DNA of 64,000 nt from Pontibacter diazotrophicus (GCF_003367245.1 NZ_QRGR01000004.1:62001-126000), one strand, 5' to 3'. Counted from the stretch's first letter, positions 26,834 through 36,678 are shown. Program-made: numbers and translations. Notes: generated by a model from the sequence alone, not told the origin.

Positions 26834-28153
26834 ATGAAAAAAGTAGCTTTTTATACCTTAGGCTGTAAGCTGAATTATTCTGAAACCAGCACCATTGGCC
26901 GTATTTTCCAGGAGCGTGGGTTTGAGAAGGTGGAGTTTACCGACACACCTGACATCTACGTTATTAATACCTGCTCGGTAACGGATAATGCTGACAAGAA
27001 GTGTCGTAAGATTGTGAAGGAAGCGCTGAAGCATTCTCCGGATGCCTTCATCACTATTGTCGGCTGTTATGCGCAGCTGAAACCAAAGGAGATTTCAGAG
27101 ATTCCGGGAGTAGATGCCGTGCTGGGAGCAGCCGAAAAGTTTCAGTTAGTAGATATACTGGAGACATTCGAGAAAAAAGAAAAGGCACAAATCTATGCCA
27201 GCCCTGTCTCTGAGGCAAATACTTTCCATAATTCCTACTCTTTCGGCGACCGTACCCGCACCTTCCTGAAGGTACAGGACGGCTGTGACTATTCCTGCTC
27301 CTTCTGTACTATACCGCTGGCGCGGGGCAACAGCCGCTCTGACAGCATAGAGAATGTGGTGCGGTCTGCAAGTGAAATTGCGGAATCGGGTGTGAAGGAG
27401 ATTGTGCTCACGGGTGTAAACACCGGTGACTTTGGCATACAGGATGGCAAGCGTGTAGAAACTTTCTTTGATCTTGTTAAGGAACTGGATAAGGTGGAAG
27501 GTATTGACCGTTTCCGTATCTCATCTATTGAGCCCAACCTGCTGAAAGACGAAATTATTTCTTTTGTCGCGCAGAGCAATCGCTTTATGCCCCATTTCCA
27601 TGTGCCGCTGCAGTCTGGCTCCAACAAAGTCTTAAAGCTGATGCGTCGCCGTTACCAGCGTGAGTTGTACGCCGATCGCGTAGCAACAATAAAGCAACTG
27701 ATGCCGCACTGCTGCATCGGTGTGGATGTAATTGTGGGTTTTCCCGGCGAAACGGAGGAGGACTTTCTGGAGACCTATAACTTCCTGAACGAGCTGGATG
27801 TAAGTTACCTGCACGTGTTTCCTTACTCTGAGCGCGAAAACACACTGGCTCCTGAAATGCCGGGTAAGGTAACGAATAAAGACCGTAACCGCCGCGCTGA
27901 TATGCTCCGCATCCTGTCTGAGAAAAAGAAGCGGAACTTCTATGAACAGAATATTGGCCGTGAATTTAATGTGTTGTTTGAGGACGATGTAAAAGACGGC
28001 TTGATGGAAGGCTGGACGGAGAACTATGTACGCGTGGTAGCTAAATATGACCCCGTGCTGGTGAACGAGACCAGACACGTACGCCTGACTCAGCTCAACG
28101 CTGCCGGATTAATGGAGGCAGAAGAAACTTACCAGGAACTGCTGAAGCATTAG
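26834..28153 (+). CDS. mtaB: tRNA t6A37 methylthiotransferase
   Basis: Radical-SAM enzyme that adds a methylthio group to t6A at tRNA position 37. At 439 residues it has the methylthiotransferase layout: UPF0004 domain with cysteines in TLGCKLNYSE, VINTCSVTDNADKKC and VGCYAQ, then the radical-SAM CxxxCxxC in DGCDYSCSFCTIP, then a TRAM-like C-terminus. The N-terminus (MKKVAFYTLGCKLNYSE) separates it from MiaB. It is a separate gene from miaB at 39300. Confidence 0.95.
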   Translation: MKKVAFYTLGCKLNYSETSTIGRIFQERGFEKVEFTDTPDIYVINTCSVTDNADKKCRKIVKEALKHSPDAFITIVGCYAQLKPKEISEIPGVDAVLGAAEKFQLVDILETFEKKEKAQIYASPVSEANTFHNSYSFGDRTRTFLKVQDGCDYSCSFCTIPLARGNSRSDSIENVVRSASEIAESGVKEIVLTGVNTGDFGIQDGKRVETFFDLVKELDKVEGIDRFRISSIEPNLLKDEIISFVAQSNRFMPHFHVPLQSGSNKVLKLMRRRYQRELYADRVATIKQLMPHCCIGVDVIVGFPGETEEDFLETYNFLNELDVSYLHVFPYSERENTLAPEMPGKVTNKDRNRRADMLRILSEKKKRNFYEQNIGREFNVLFEDDVKDGLMEGWTENYVRVVAKYDPVLVNETRHVRLTQLNAAGLMEAEETYQELLKH

Positions 28154-28279
28154 ACAAGCTTAATATTTTGTTTTTGCAGCGCAACGAATGATTTTTAAGG
28201 ATGGGCTTAGGTAATTGGTAAAGTTTAGTGTTATATTTAAACTGATAATTCTTTCAACAAATCAAAACCCAAAGAAATA

Positions 28280-28888
28280 GTGAAAGTTCTAAAGATTTCC
28301 TTAGGCCTGGCAATGGCTGCTTCCCTTATGTCAGCCTGCACAGAAGCGCCTAAAGTAGAAGGAGTAAACACACCTGCAACCGGCGAAACAGCTGGTGTAC
28401 ATGACATTGTATACGTGAATTCTGATTCGCTGCTTACAAACTACGAATACTTCAAAGATGTTCGTACCCGCCTGCAGGGCAAAGGTGAGAAGGCAGAACA
28501 GAATCTTCGCTCACAGGCAGAGGCTTTCCAGAAAGAAGTTGAAAGGTATCAGCAGACTGGCCAAACCATGAGTGAACAGCAGAGAGCCCAAACAGAGCAG
28601 CGCCTGCAGCAAAAGCAACAGCAGTTACAGCAACTACAGCAAACTGCTGGTAACGAACTGGCCGGCGAAGAGTCTGAGGAAATGAAGAAAATCTATGACC
28701 GCGTAGAAGAGTACCTCAAGAAACTGAGCGAAGAAAAAGGTTATGAGATGGTATTAACCTACTCTCGTGGTAGCAGTGCTATTCTTTACAGCAATCCTTC
28801 ACGTGATATTACGTCAGAAGTAGTGAGTGGCCTTAACGAGGCTTATACTACTGAAAAAACAGCAGCTGATACAACAGCTACAGAATAG
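28280..28888 (+). CDS. OmpH/Skp-like periplasmic chaperone, lipoprotein form
   Basis: 202 residues starting at GTG 28280. A signal peptide with lipobox L-M-S-A-C (Cys20) predicts a lipid-anchored protein. The mature part begins with the OmpH-type strand DIVYVNSDSLLTNYEYF and carries a long coiled coil with a glutamine-rich block around residues 95-120. It then returns to the Skp core strand GYEMVLTYSRGSSAILYSN. The family escorts outer-membrane proteins through the periplasm; lipidation would tether it. It is monocistronic with a strong terminator. Confidence 0.87.
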   Translation: MKVLKISLGLAMAASLMSACTEAPKVEGVNTPATGETAGVHDIVYVNSDSLLTNYEYFKDVRTRLQGKGEKAEQNLRSQAEAFQKEVERYQQTGQTMSEQQRAQTEQRLQQKQQQLQQLQQTAGNELAGEESEEMKKIYDRVEEYLKKLSEEKGYEMVLTYSRGSSAILYSNPSRDITSEVVSGLNEAYTTEKTAADTTATE

Positions 28889-28912
28889 TAAGACATATCT
28901 TATTTCTATAAC

Positions 28913-28944
28913 AAAAAACCTCTGCTGAATAGCAGAGGTTTTTT
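28913..28944 (+). terminator. Intrinsic terminator after the OmpH-like gene
   Basis: AAAAAACCTCTGCT pairs with AGCAGAGGTTTTTT around a GAAT tetraloop. It can work in both directions, and the facing ABC permease gene ends at 28973. Confidence 0.92.
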
Positions 28945-28972
28945 GTTTCTAAAGTATCTGTTGCAGTTTTGC

Positions 28973-30214
28973 TTATTCGTATCTAAGAGAATCAATTGGG
29001 TCAAGTTTAGAGGCTTTGGAGGCAGGATAATAACCTGAGACAACACCCACAAACACACAAATTGCCATTCCAATCACTACCCAAAGCCAGGGCACTATGA
29101 AGCCGCCTTCTCCAATCATAGAGGCAATGCCGTTCCCCATGAGCACACCTAACAACACTCCTACAAAACCACCGAGAATACAGATGACGATGGCTTCAAT
29201 CAGGAACTGCTGGCGTATCTGGAACGCAGTAGCACCCAATGCTTTCCGCACCCCAATTTCCCGGGTACGCTCATTTACAGACACCATCATAATATTCATT
29301 AAGCCAACAGAGGCACCCAACAGGGTAATAAAACCGATAATAAAACCTCCTACCTTCAGGTATCCGGAAATTTCATCGAGGCTCTGCACCAGCGAATCAC
29401 TCCTCCTTATTTCAAAAGAATCCTCCTGCCCCAGTGCATCCTGCCGTATTTTGCGCATGATCCCGGTGGCCTCGCCCATCACGTAGTTCAGTTCATCTGC
29501 CCTGTGAATGGCTGTTTTAATTGTAATATTGAGTGTAGCATCACCTGTTCGCGGTATCTGACGCCCCGCTTCCAGGGGAATAATGATACGGCGGTCGTCG
29601 CTGCCGCCCATGCTGCTTCCTTTCTTCTCCAACTGCCCAATCACTTTAAAGCGCCGCCCCAGAAAAGTGACGAAATTGCCTACAGCTTCTCTGTCTTTGA
29701 ATAATGTGGTCGCTATTTCATCACCTACAATAGCAACATTAATACCCTGCTCATGCTCAAAAGTTGAGAAATCACGTCCTTTCGCTAAGTTTATGTTGTT
29801 GTTTAGCATGTAGTTTTCATCCCCAGCTGTGATGTTCACATTCGGGTTTGTTTTTTCTGTATCGCTTTTTACCACAGTGGCGCCGGAAACATGTGCGGAT
29901 AAGCTTACCCGCGCATCATCAGGCATTTGCTCCTTGTACATCACCGCCTGGTTGTAAGAGATAACAGGGTAAATTTTTTCGGTGCGGCCCTCACTTCTAC
30001 CCCTGTTGTTCATGCCGGCACGGCGAATATCGAACGCATTGGCACCAAGATTGGAGAAGGTTTGCGTCAGGGAGTACTTCATGCTGTCTACAGCCGTTAG
30101 TATACCAACCAAAGACATGATACCAATGGCGATAATAAGGCCCGTTAGCACAGTACGTAGCAGGTTCCCATGTATCGACCGAAGGCCCTCCAGGATATTT
30201 TCTATTAAATTCAT
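28973..30214 (-). CDS. MacB/FtsX-type ABC transporter permease
   Basis: 413 residues. The layout is an N-terminal helix (LRTVLTGLIIAIGIMSLVGIL), a large periplasmic MacB_PCD domain and three C-terminal helices with the FtsX signature (MMVSVNERTREIGVRKALGA). Such permeases pair with a MacB/LolD-type ATPase for lipoprotein, peptide or drug export without classic substrate translocation. No ATPase gene is adjacent in the window, so the partner is encoded elsewhere. Confidence 0.9.
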   Translation of the reverse strand: MNLIENILEGLRSIHGNLLRTVLTGLIIAIGIMSLVGILTAVDSMKYSLTQTFSNLGANAFDIRRAGMNNRGRSEGRTEKIYPVISYNQAVMYKEQMPDDARVSLSAHVSGATVVKSDTEKTNPNVNITAGDENYMLNNNINLAKGRDFSTFEHEQGINVAIVGDEIATTLFKDREAVGNFVTFLGRRFKVIGQLEKKGSSMGGSDDRRIIIPLEAGRQIPRTGDATLNITIKTAIHRADELNYVMGEATGIMRKIRQDALGQEDSFEIRRSDSLVQSLDEISGYLKVGGFIIGFITLLGASVGLMNIMMVSVNERTREIGVRKALGATAFQIRQQFLIEAIVICILGGFVGVLLGVLMGNGIASMIGEGGFIVPWLWVVIGMAICVFVGVVSGYYPASKASKLDPIDSLRYE

Positions 30215-30347
30215 ATGCTAGGATGATGTGCGCTTTGTTACTATTTTACGTTATGTACTCTTATAAGGGCATTGCTTCTAAGTTAATGCCATTTTATGAA
30301 TTAAAAGACAATATTATACATTGAGCCGTATTTTAAAGACGAACCGC

Positions 30348-31613
30348 ATGATTTTCCGTACCACCACGCTTATTCTGACACTTTTCCTACTCTCGTTTTC
30401 GTCCATAGCCAGCACGATTCTGCTGCCAATGGATGAAACCCAAAAAGACCACTTAAAATCTTATGGCGTTGCCTATTGGGCGCTGGGTAATAATGTTTCT
30501 GTAGATTGGCTGTTGAATTACCGTGGCGGCAGTTTCGCCTTTCAGCATGCCCCACAGCTGGAGAATGAGCTGATCGTGCGGGGCGTGAGCTATAAAGTAA
30601 TTTCTGATGCCCAATATAATAGCATCTTAACAGAGATAAGCAACCCGGAAGCTAATATGGACATCATGAAGCTGGAAAAGGTACCGAAGGTGGCGGTATA
30701 CTCTCCTAAATCTAAAATGCCCTGGGATGACGCCGTGACACTTGTATTAACATATGCAGAGATTCCGTATGACGTGATCTATGACGAAGAGATTGTGAAT
30801 GGCGAGCTGCCGAAGTATGACTGGCTGCACCTGCATCACGAGGACTTTACAGGTCAGTATGGCAAGTTCTATGCAAGTTACCGGCACTATCCCTGGTACC
30901 AGGAGCAACAGCGTGAATTAGAAGAATCAGCTGCCAAGCTAGGTTTCAACAAAGTGTCGGAGATGAAGTTAGGGGTAGCGAAAAGAATAAAGGAATTCTG
31001 TGCAGGTGGCGGCTTCTTGTTTGCTATGTGCTCTGCCACCGACACCTACGACATTGCCCTGGCTGCTGAGGGAGTAGACATAGTGGAAGCTATGTTTGAT
31101 GGTGACGCAGCAGACCCACAGGCACAACAGAAACTGGATTATGAGAAATCGCTGGCCTTCCGCGATTTCAGAATCTCCCGAAACCCGCTGGAGTACGAGT
31201 ACTCCAACATCGACGTGCAGCCGCAGGAGCGGCCGGTAACAGAGGCAAATGATTACTTTCAGCTGTTTACCTTTTCTGCCAAGTGGGACCCGATTCCGAC
31301 AATGCTCACGCAAAACCATGAGAAAACCATCAAAGGTTTTATGGGGCAGACAACCGCTTTTAGAAAAAAACTTGTGAAGCCAGAAGTGGTGGTAATGGGC
31401 GAAAACAGCGAGTTATCTGAAATCCGCTACATGCACGGCACCTACGCCCGCGGCACCTGGACATTTTACGGCGGCCACGACCCGGAAGACTACCAGCACT
31501 TAGTAGGCGAAGACCCCACTGACCTGGCGCTGCATCCGAACTCGCCCGGCTACCGCCTTATCCTGAACAACATTCTTTTTCCTGCCGCCAAAAAGAAGAA
31601 GCAGAAAACTTGA
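30348..31613 (+). CDS. Secreted protein often labelled 'asparagine synthetase B-like'; function unknown
   Basis: 421 residues from ATG 30348; a TTG at 30321 is a less likely start. A Sec signal peptide (residues 1-21) precedes STILLPMDETQKDHLKSYG. The segment FCAGGGFLFAMCSATDTYD resembles the nucleophile elbow of class I glutamine-amidotransferase-like folds, and HGTYARGTWTFYGGHDPEDY is a well-conserved-looking block. I recall homologues labelled asparagine synthetase B in Bacteroidota, but no asparagine-synthetase ATP-binding domain or N-terminal Cys glutaminase is present and the protein is exported, so that name is probably wrong. Confidence 0.7.
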   Translation: MIFRTTTLILTLFLLSFSSIASTILLPMDETQKDHLKSYGVAYWALGNNVSVDWLLNYRGGSFAFQHAPQLENELIVRGVSYKVISDAQYNSILTEISNPEANMDIMKLEKVPKVAVYSPKSKMPWDDAVTLVLTYAEIPYDVIYDEEIVNGELPKYDWLHLHHEDFTGQYGKFYASYRHYPWYQEQQRELEESAAKLGFNKVSEMKLGVAKRIKEFCAGGGFLFAMCSATDTYDIALAAEGVDIVEAMFDGDAADPQAQQKLDYEKSLAFRDFRISRNPLEYEYSNIDVQPQERPVTEANDYFQLFTFSAKWDPIPTMLTQNHEKTIKGFMGQTTAFRKKLVKPEVVVMGENSELSEIRYMHGTYARGTWTFYGGHDPEDYQHLVGEDPTDLALHPNSPGYRLILNNILFPAAKKKKQKT

Positions 31614-31756
31614 TCATTTAACAGTTGTCATTTAACATTTACCAGGTCCTTCAATAGATTAATTTAAAGGCAGAAACAGGAACGGCTGAAGATTTTTTCT
31701 TCAGCCGTTCCTGTTTCTGATAATTGACAAATGTTAAATGATAACTGTCAAATGAC
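31614..31756. repeat. Nested palindrome filling the whole spacer between two convergent stops
   Basis: Inner arms of 22 bases (31671-31692 and 31698-31719) are exact complements around TTTTT. Outer arms of 26 bases (31615-31640 and 31729-31754) match at 24 positions and contain the repeated word CATTTAACA. The outer arms begin two bases after one stop codon and end three bases before the other. The inner hairpin could act as a bidirectional terminator; the outer arms have no obvious role. Confidence 0.85.
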
Positions 31757-32362
31757 TCAGTGCATCCGGTCAGCCCTTGGCGCCAGGTTACGGATAATGT
31801 CGGCTTCAATGGCCAAAAGCTCTTTCAGACGGGCATCTACAACAGCTGCCGGCATGTATTCCTTCGCCAGCTTTACAAAGCTTACATAGTGCCCGGCTTC
31901 TGATACCATCAATTCATAATAAAACTGCTGCAGGCCTTCATCCGCAATGTTCTTCCAGAGCAGTTTAAAACGCTCGCAGCTTCGGGCCTCAATGAGGGCA
32001 TTCACCAGCAGGTGGTCCATCAGTTGGCGTTCCCGCTTGTCACCTTTCCGGATATGCTTGGTGAGTTCCACCACGTACTCATCCGGGCGGTTGCGGCCCA
32101 GGCTGTAGCCGCGCTTTTTCAGCTCGGCCAATACCCGCTCAAAATGGCTCCACTCCTCTGCCACCAGGTCCGTCATCTCCTCTACCAGCTTCTCCTTATC
32201 AGGGTACTTTACAATGAGGGATATACCGGACGTAGCAGCTTTCTGCTCGCAGTAGGCGTGGTCTACTAATATTTCTTCTATGTTCTTTTCCGCGATGTTT
32301 ACCCAGCGGGGGTCGGTGGGCAACTCCAAGCGAAGGATGGTTTTAGTTGGCTGATCAGACAT
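31757..32362 (-). CDS. miaE: tRNA-(ms2io6A)-hydroxylase
   Basis: 201-residue ferritin-like di-iron monooxygenase that hydroxylates the isopentenyl chain of ms2i6A37 in tRNA. MiaE hallmarks are DPRWVNIAEKNIEEILVDHAYCEQKAA, EEWSHFERVLAELKKRG, ALIEARSCERFKLLWK and EAGHYVSFV, which contain the Glu and His iron ligands in the usual spacing. It needs the MiaB product as substrate, and miaB is present at 39300. The start at 32362 matches the family length. Confidence 0.93.
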   Translation of the reverse strand: MSDQPTKTILRLELPTDPRWVNIAEKNIEEILVDHAYCEQKAATSGISLIVKYPDKEKLVEEMTDLVAEEWSHFERVLAELKKRGYSLGRNRPDEYVVELTKHIRKGDKRERQLMDHLLVNALIEARSCERFKLLWKNIADEGLQQFYYELMVSEAGHYVSFVKLAKEYMPAAVVDARLKELLAIEADIIRNLAPRADRMH

Positions 32363-32415
32363 AATGTAAGCGTATTAACAGGGAAACAACTTTATACAAG
32401 CGACAGAATCAGAAA

Positions 32416-34374
32416 TCAATCAAAGAACATCCACTTCAGGCCAAACGTGAAGCTGCGGCGCATACCAGGGTAATAAGGCGTTACAAAGTATACCGGCTCC
32501 AGCAACTGGTCATTTACATGGCTCATCTTCACGAAAAGGTTTACTGTTTTGATGTCTGCATTCAGAAAAACATCAACCACCGGATATCCCTGCACCTGGA
32601 AATGGTCCTGCACATAAAACTGCTGTGTTACAGGCATATATGCATCAGCATAGTAACTAGACATGTAAGTAGTCTGCACCCCTAACTGGCTGAACAGGGC
32701 CTGCTTGAACAGGAAACCTTCAATGTAAACAGTTGACTCCAGCAGAAAGTCCGGTATTCTTACTTTATCTGCTTCATCGGTATTGGTATAGGCCACCAGG
32801 TTCTTGAAATACACAGGACCGAAGCGTATATGGTGTGACAGGTCCGCCCCCCACAGCCGCTGGTTACCACTCAACTGTTGCGGTTCGGCATTCTGGTTAA
32901 AGAAGATGTGGCGCTTGATGTTGGTATAGTGGGCATTCAGTTTCACATACTGGCGTGTGCCAAAGGCGCCGGCATAACCTACACCGATACGGTCCGTCAC
33001 AGAGGTTTCGAAATCATTGTCCCACTGGAAATGGTTGCTTAGCATATAATCCTCTACCCGGGAAGGTGAAAAGAGCGTGCGCTCCAGGGTGGCAAAAGCG
33101 CCTCCTATACGAGCCCTGCCCTTCACGCGGTAATCAGAACCCAACTGGTATTCCGCCTCTCCGGTCAATTCTGCCAGATTCTTGTACATGAGCCTGATGT
33201 CACCACCTATCAAAACCTGGTTATAAGCATCACTGCGATCTACAGGAACAAACCTGGTACTGTCTGTAGGTAATGGGGATTGTGCGCTATACGCCATGGT
33301 GGCGTTCCGCAGTTTGGCGTAGGCGTTGTAAGACGAGAGTTTATAGTTACCCGTTACACCGAATGTATTCTGTAATTCTTTGTAATTCGTGATGTCAATT
33401 GTCCGGCGGCGACTCAGTTTGTAGTCTGGGTAAATCGTAAAAACATCATTCAGGCTCCCATTCGAAGCATCCAGATAGCTTTGAATGGTTGTTCTGTAAT
33501 TTGTAAGGGTTGTGTCTTCAAACCTGTTCTGCTGCCTCCTCCAGTCCAGCACATGATAGACCTTCAGGTTCTCTTTCGCTAGCCTGTAAATCTGCATGAG
33601 GTGGAAATTGTTCCGGGTTTCCTCATTCAGCGCTGTGGTAAGCTGTACCGGTGCCTCTTCAAAGCGGGAAAGAATGGAGGGCGCTGTCACATCATCCTGA
33701 ACGGTAGTATCAGGTATAATTCCACCTGTTTCAACCTGTTCCACCCCCATATAAGTAAAATTAAAGAACAGGTTATAGTTCTCGTTTTCGGAACGATAAT
33801 GTGAGAATACTTTGATCGCCTGGTTGTCCAGGAAGCTTCTTGATCTTCTGTCTCCGGCTGCAGGACCTATTTGCTGGTTCGCCGTGATGATCTGGTAAGC
33901 TGCGCCAGCATTCCAGCGGGGGGTGATGTTGCGCGTATGTAAACCTTCAAACACCTGCTCTCCCCGCGCGCCCTGCACATAGAAAAGATGGGTATAAGGC
34001 GACCGCGTATTGAAATAGTTGATCTTATAGGGATCATAAGCATAGCGGTCAAAGACGTTCTTGCCCAGCCTCACCCCTATCTTTTGTGGCGGATAGTAAA
34101 AAAGAGGCTGCGCCGCAGTACCTGTATTTCCAAGATGCTGGTAAAAGGCGGTGTCGTTGTACCAATAACGCTCATTCTGTAAATTACTCAGTGAAGTGTC
34201 TATCGGCTGCTCCAGGTAACGTCCCCTCAACACATCCTGCGCATAGAGTTGCAGGGTTGTTTTCGGGCTGTAGTACAGCTTGGTCGTATCATCGATAATC
34301 TGGGAGTAAGCAGCCTGGCTCAAGAAGAGTAAACCAAGAAAGGGAAGAATAAAGGCTATTATCTTTTTTTTCAC
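32416..34374 (-). CDS. Putative porin (outer-membrane beta-barrel)
   Basis: 652 residues. A signal peptide (residues 1-25, ending A-Y-S-Q) precedes a long series of alternating amphipathic strands, for example YNLFFNFTYMGVEQ, NAYAKLRNATMAYSA and DYRVKGRARIGGAF. The chain ends with an aromatic terminal strand (RSFTFGLKWMFFD, C-terminal Phe one residue before the end), as expected for BAM-assembled barrels. It belongs to the Bacteroidota 'putative porin' family; the solute is unknown. It lies 53 bases upstream of miaE on the same strand and 81 bases downstream of lpxK. Confidence 0.85.
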   Translation of the reverse strand: MKKKIIAFILPFLGLLFLSQAAYSQIIDDTTKLYYSPKTTLQLYAQDVLRGRYLEQPIDTSLSNLQNERYWYNDTAFYQHLGNTGTAAQPLFYYPPQKIGVRLGKNVFDRYAYDPYKINYFNTRSPYTHLFYVQGARGEQVFEGLHTRNITPRWNAGAAYQIITANQQIGPAAGDRRSRSFLDNQAIKVFSHYRSENENYNLFFNFTYMGVEQVETGGIIPDTTVQDDVTAPSILSRFEEAPVQLTTALNEETRNNFHLMQIYRLAKENLKVYHVLDWRRQQNRFEDTTLTNYRTTIQSYLDASNGSLNDVFTIYPDYKLSRRRTIDITNYKELQNTFGVTGNYKLSSYNAYAKLRNATMAYSAQSPLPTDSTRFVPVDRSDAYNQVLIGGDIRLMYKNLAELTGEAEYQLGSDYRVKGRARIGGAFATLERTLFSPSRVEDYMLSNHFQWDNDFETSVTDRIGVGYAGAFGTRQYVKLNAHYTNIKRHIFFNQNAEPQQLSGNQRLWGADLSHHIRFGPVYFKNLVAYTNTDEADKVRIPDFLLESTVYIEGFLFKQALFSQLGVQTTYMSSYYADAYMPVTQQFYVQDHFQVQGYPVVDVFLNADIKTVNLFVKMSHVNDQLLEPVYFVTPYYPGMRRSFTFGLKWMFFD

Positions 34375-34455
34375 GTCGCAAAATTAGCGAATTAAATATT
34401 ATTTCTGATGCTACAGCTTTCTGCTGCTAAAAGTGACTGCGGCTTTACCGTATAT

Positions 34456-35517
34456 TTACTGTGTAATGGGTTTCTGAAACTGCCGCACATGTTGTAGTAC
34501 CAGTTGGTCAAATCTTTCCTGCAAGCCCAGCAACTGCACCACAATGGGTATATAAAATACCGGGAGTTTTTTTGTAAGGCTTTCCAACTCAGGCCCTGCC
34601 AGTTTAACGGCGTCTTTCCGGGTAGTTAGTATAGTAGCCCCGGAAAAAACAGGCTGTTGCAACAGTTGTTTCAGCTTTTGCAGGTCCTGGGCACTATACT
34701 GGTGGTGGTCCGGATACTCCAGGTGATGCACCATCTTATATCCATCGGACGCAAGATATTCCTTCAATGGCTGCGCGTTGGCAATCCCCGTCAACAGCAC
34801 AACCTTCTGCGTAGGCGCTACAGGTAAGCCTATTGCTACTGGTGCTCCATATACAAACGCAGAGAAGAACACGGGTGTATCCGGAGCCGTATATTTTTCT
34901 ATTTCGCTTCTGATGTTACCTTGCTCCTGCATATCCAGTTGCAAGGGGCACTTGCTCATGATGACGGCATCTGCCCTGGCGGCCCCCTGCCTCGGCTCCC
35001 GCAGCAACCCTGCCGGAAGCACAAAGTCTTTATAAAATGGCCTGTTGTAATCTGTAATCAATATGTTCAGGGATGGCTGTACCGGACGGTGCTGCATGGC
35101 ATCGTCCAGCACCACTGCCGCTAATTCCGGTACCAATTGCTGAAGCTTCTGTATTCCCGCTACCCGGTCTTCGGAAACAGCCACGGCTACACCCTGGAAG
35201 TCACGGTGGTACTGGTAGGGCTCATCGCCGAGTATTGCTGCCGTGCTTTGCCCGTCGGCCAGCAGAAAACCTTTGCTCTGGCGCTTGTAGCCGCGGCTGA
35301 GCGTAGCCACCTTATACTGCTGCAACAAACGCAGCAGGTACTCTACATGGGGTGTTTTGCCTGTGCCTCCCACTGTCAGGTTTCCAACGGCAATCACAGG
35401 CAAGTCGAAACGCGTGGAAGTCAGCGTTCCTTTGTCGTATAAGATGTTTCGCGCCACCGTTACCCCCCCGTAAAGCAGTGAAAAGGGCCAGAGCAGCAAT
35501 TTTAAATATTTCATCAT
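34456..35517 (-). CDS. lpxK: Tetraacyldisaccharide 4'-kinase
   Basis: Phosphorylates the lipid A precursor at the 4' position on the inner face of the inner membrane. About 353 residues from tandem ATGs at 35517/35514 ([19 protein letters not shown]), giving the usual N-terminal membrane helix. The frame continues open to 35616, but that extension would overlap the divergent gene and is not family-like. The P-loop-like segment [13 protein letters not shown] and the motifs [23 protein letters not shown] and TGIANA are LpxK hallmarks. Confidence 0.95.
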   Translation of the reverse strand: MMKYLKLLLWPFSLLYGGVTVARNILYDKGTLTSTRFDLPVIAVGNLTVGGTGKTPHVEYLLRLLQQYKVATLSRGYKRQSKGFLLADGQSTAAILGDEPYQYHRDFQGVAVAVSEDRVAGIQKLQQLVPELAAVVLDDAMQHRPVQPSLNILITDYNRPFYKDFVLPAGLLREPRQGAARADAVIMSKCPLQLDMQEQGNIRSEIEKYTAPDTPVFFSAFVYGAPVAIGLPVAPTQKVVLLTGIANAQPLKEYLASDGYKMVHHLEYPDHHQYSAQDLQKLKQLLQQPVFSGATILTTRKDAVKLAGPELESLTKKLPVFYIPIVVQLLGLQERFDQLVLQHVRQFQKPITQ

Positions 35518-35577
35518 TATTATGTAGCGGAGTAAAATTAAAACTAATTTTAAATTGAAGACGATAAGAGCATAACG

Positions 35578-36678
35578 ATGGCAAAAATAAAAGACATAAC
35601 ACACCTCCTTGAGCACCTGGCTCCTCTCCGCTACCAGGAAAGCTATGACAATGCCGGTCTACAGACCGGAGATGCCCAGGCAGAAGTAAAAGGCGTGCTC
35701 CTCACGCTGGACTGCACAGAAGCCGTGATAGATGAGGCACTTGAAAAAGACTGTAACCTGATTGTGGCCCACCACCCGGTTATATTTAAAGGCCTGAAGC
35801 AGCTCACGGGGCGTAACTATGTAGAGCGCACCATCATAAAAGCCATACAGCATAACATTGCGATATATGCCAGCCACACCAATTTAGACAATGTGCTGCA
35901 TGGTGTAAATACCAAAATAGCTGACAAGCTTGGGCTGCAACAGCAACGGATACTGGTAAACAAACCCCAGACACTGATGCAACTGGTAGCTTTTGTTCCG
36001 TTAGATAACACAGATGAAGTGCTGCAGGCGCTGCACAAAGCGGGTGCCGGCAACATCGGGGAATACAGCAACTGCAGTTTCCAGGTGACAGGCACCGGAC
36101 GCTTTCTGCCATCCGATAAGGCCAATCCCGCCATAGGGCAGGCTGGCAAAGCAGAAGAGGTGCAGGAGAACCGGATAGAAGTGCTGTTCCCGGCTTACCT
36201 GCAAGGCGCCATCATGGCAGCCTTAAAAAAAACACACCCTTACGAGGAAGTGGCCCATTACCTCTACAGCCTCGAAAACCAGAACCAGGAGGTAGGCATC
36301 GGGATGGTTGGAGAATTAACTGAAGAAATGACAGAAGAAGCATTTTTAGCTTACCTGAAACAGAAAATGCAGCTGCAGGGGCTTCGTTACACTACCATAG
36401 GTGATAAAAAGGTGAAGCGGGTGGCAGTTTGTGGTGGCGCAGGAAGCTTTCTCATAAAAGATGCCATACGCCAGGGTGCTGATGCCCTCGTAACCGGCGA
36501 TGTAAAATATCATGAGTTTTTTGACGCCGAAAGTCAGTTGATGATAGCTGACATCGGCCATTATGAAAGCGAGGTATTCACAAAGGAGATTTTTTATGAC
36601 ACGATTTCAAAAAATTTCTCTAATTTTGCAGTCTTAATATCAGAAGTAAACACAAACCCTGTCAGATACACTTTTTAA
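35578..36678 (+). CDS. Nif3-like dinuclear metal-centre protein
   Basis: 366-residue Nif3/YbgI (GTP cyclohydrolase I type 2) family protein. Metal ligands are visible in the N-terminal motif IVAHHPVIF and SHTNLD, and in the C-terminal ADIGHYESE. Between them is the CutA/PII-like insert domain (VLFPAYLQGAIMAALKKTHPYEEVAH) found in longer family members. It forms a hexameric toroid with a dimetal site; the physiological substrate is unresolved. The start lies 60 bases from the divergent lpxK start, and the stop is three bases before the zinc-ribbon gene. Confidence 0.92.
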   Translation: MAKIKDITHLLEHLAPLRYQESYDNAGLQTGDAQAEVKGVLLTLDCTEAVIDEALEKDCNLIVAHHPVIFKGLKQLTGRNYVERTIIKAIQHNIAIYASHTNLDNVLHGVNTKIADKLGLQQQRILVNKPQTLMQLVAFVPLDNTDEVLQALHKAGAGNIGEYSNCSFQVTGTGRFLPSDKANPAIGQAGKAEEVQENRIEVLFPAYLQGAIMAALKKTHPYEEVAHYLYSLENQNQEVGIGMVGELTEEMTEEAFLAYLKQKMQLQGLRYTTIGDKKVKRVAVCGGAGSFLIKDAIRQGADALVTGDVKYHEFFDAESQLMIADIGHYESEVFTKEIFYDTISKNFSNFAVLISEVNTNPVRYTF

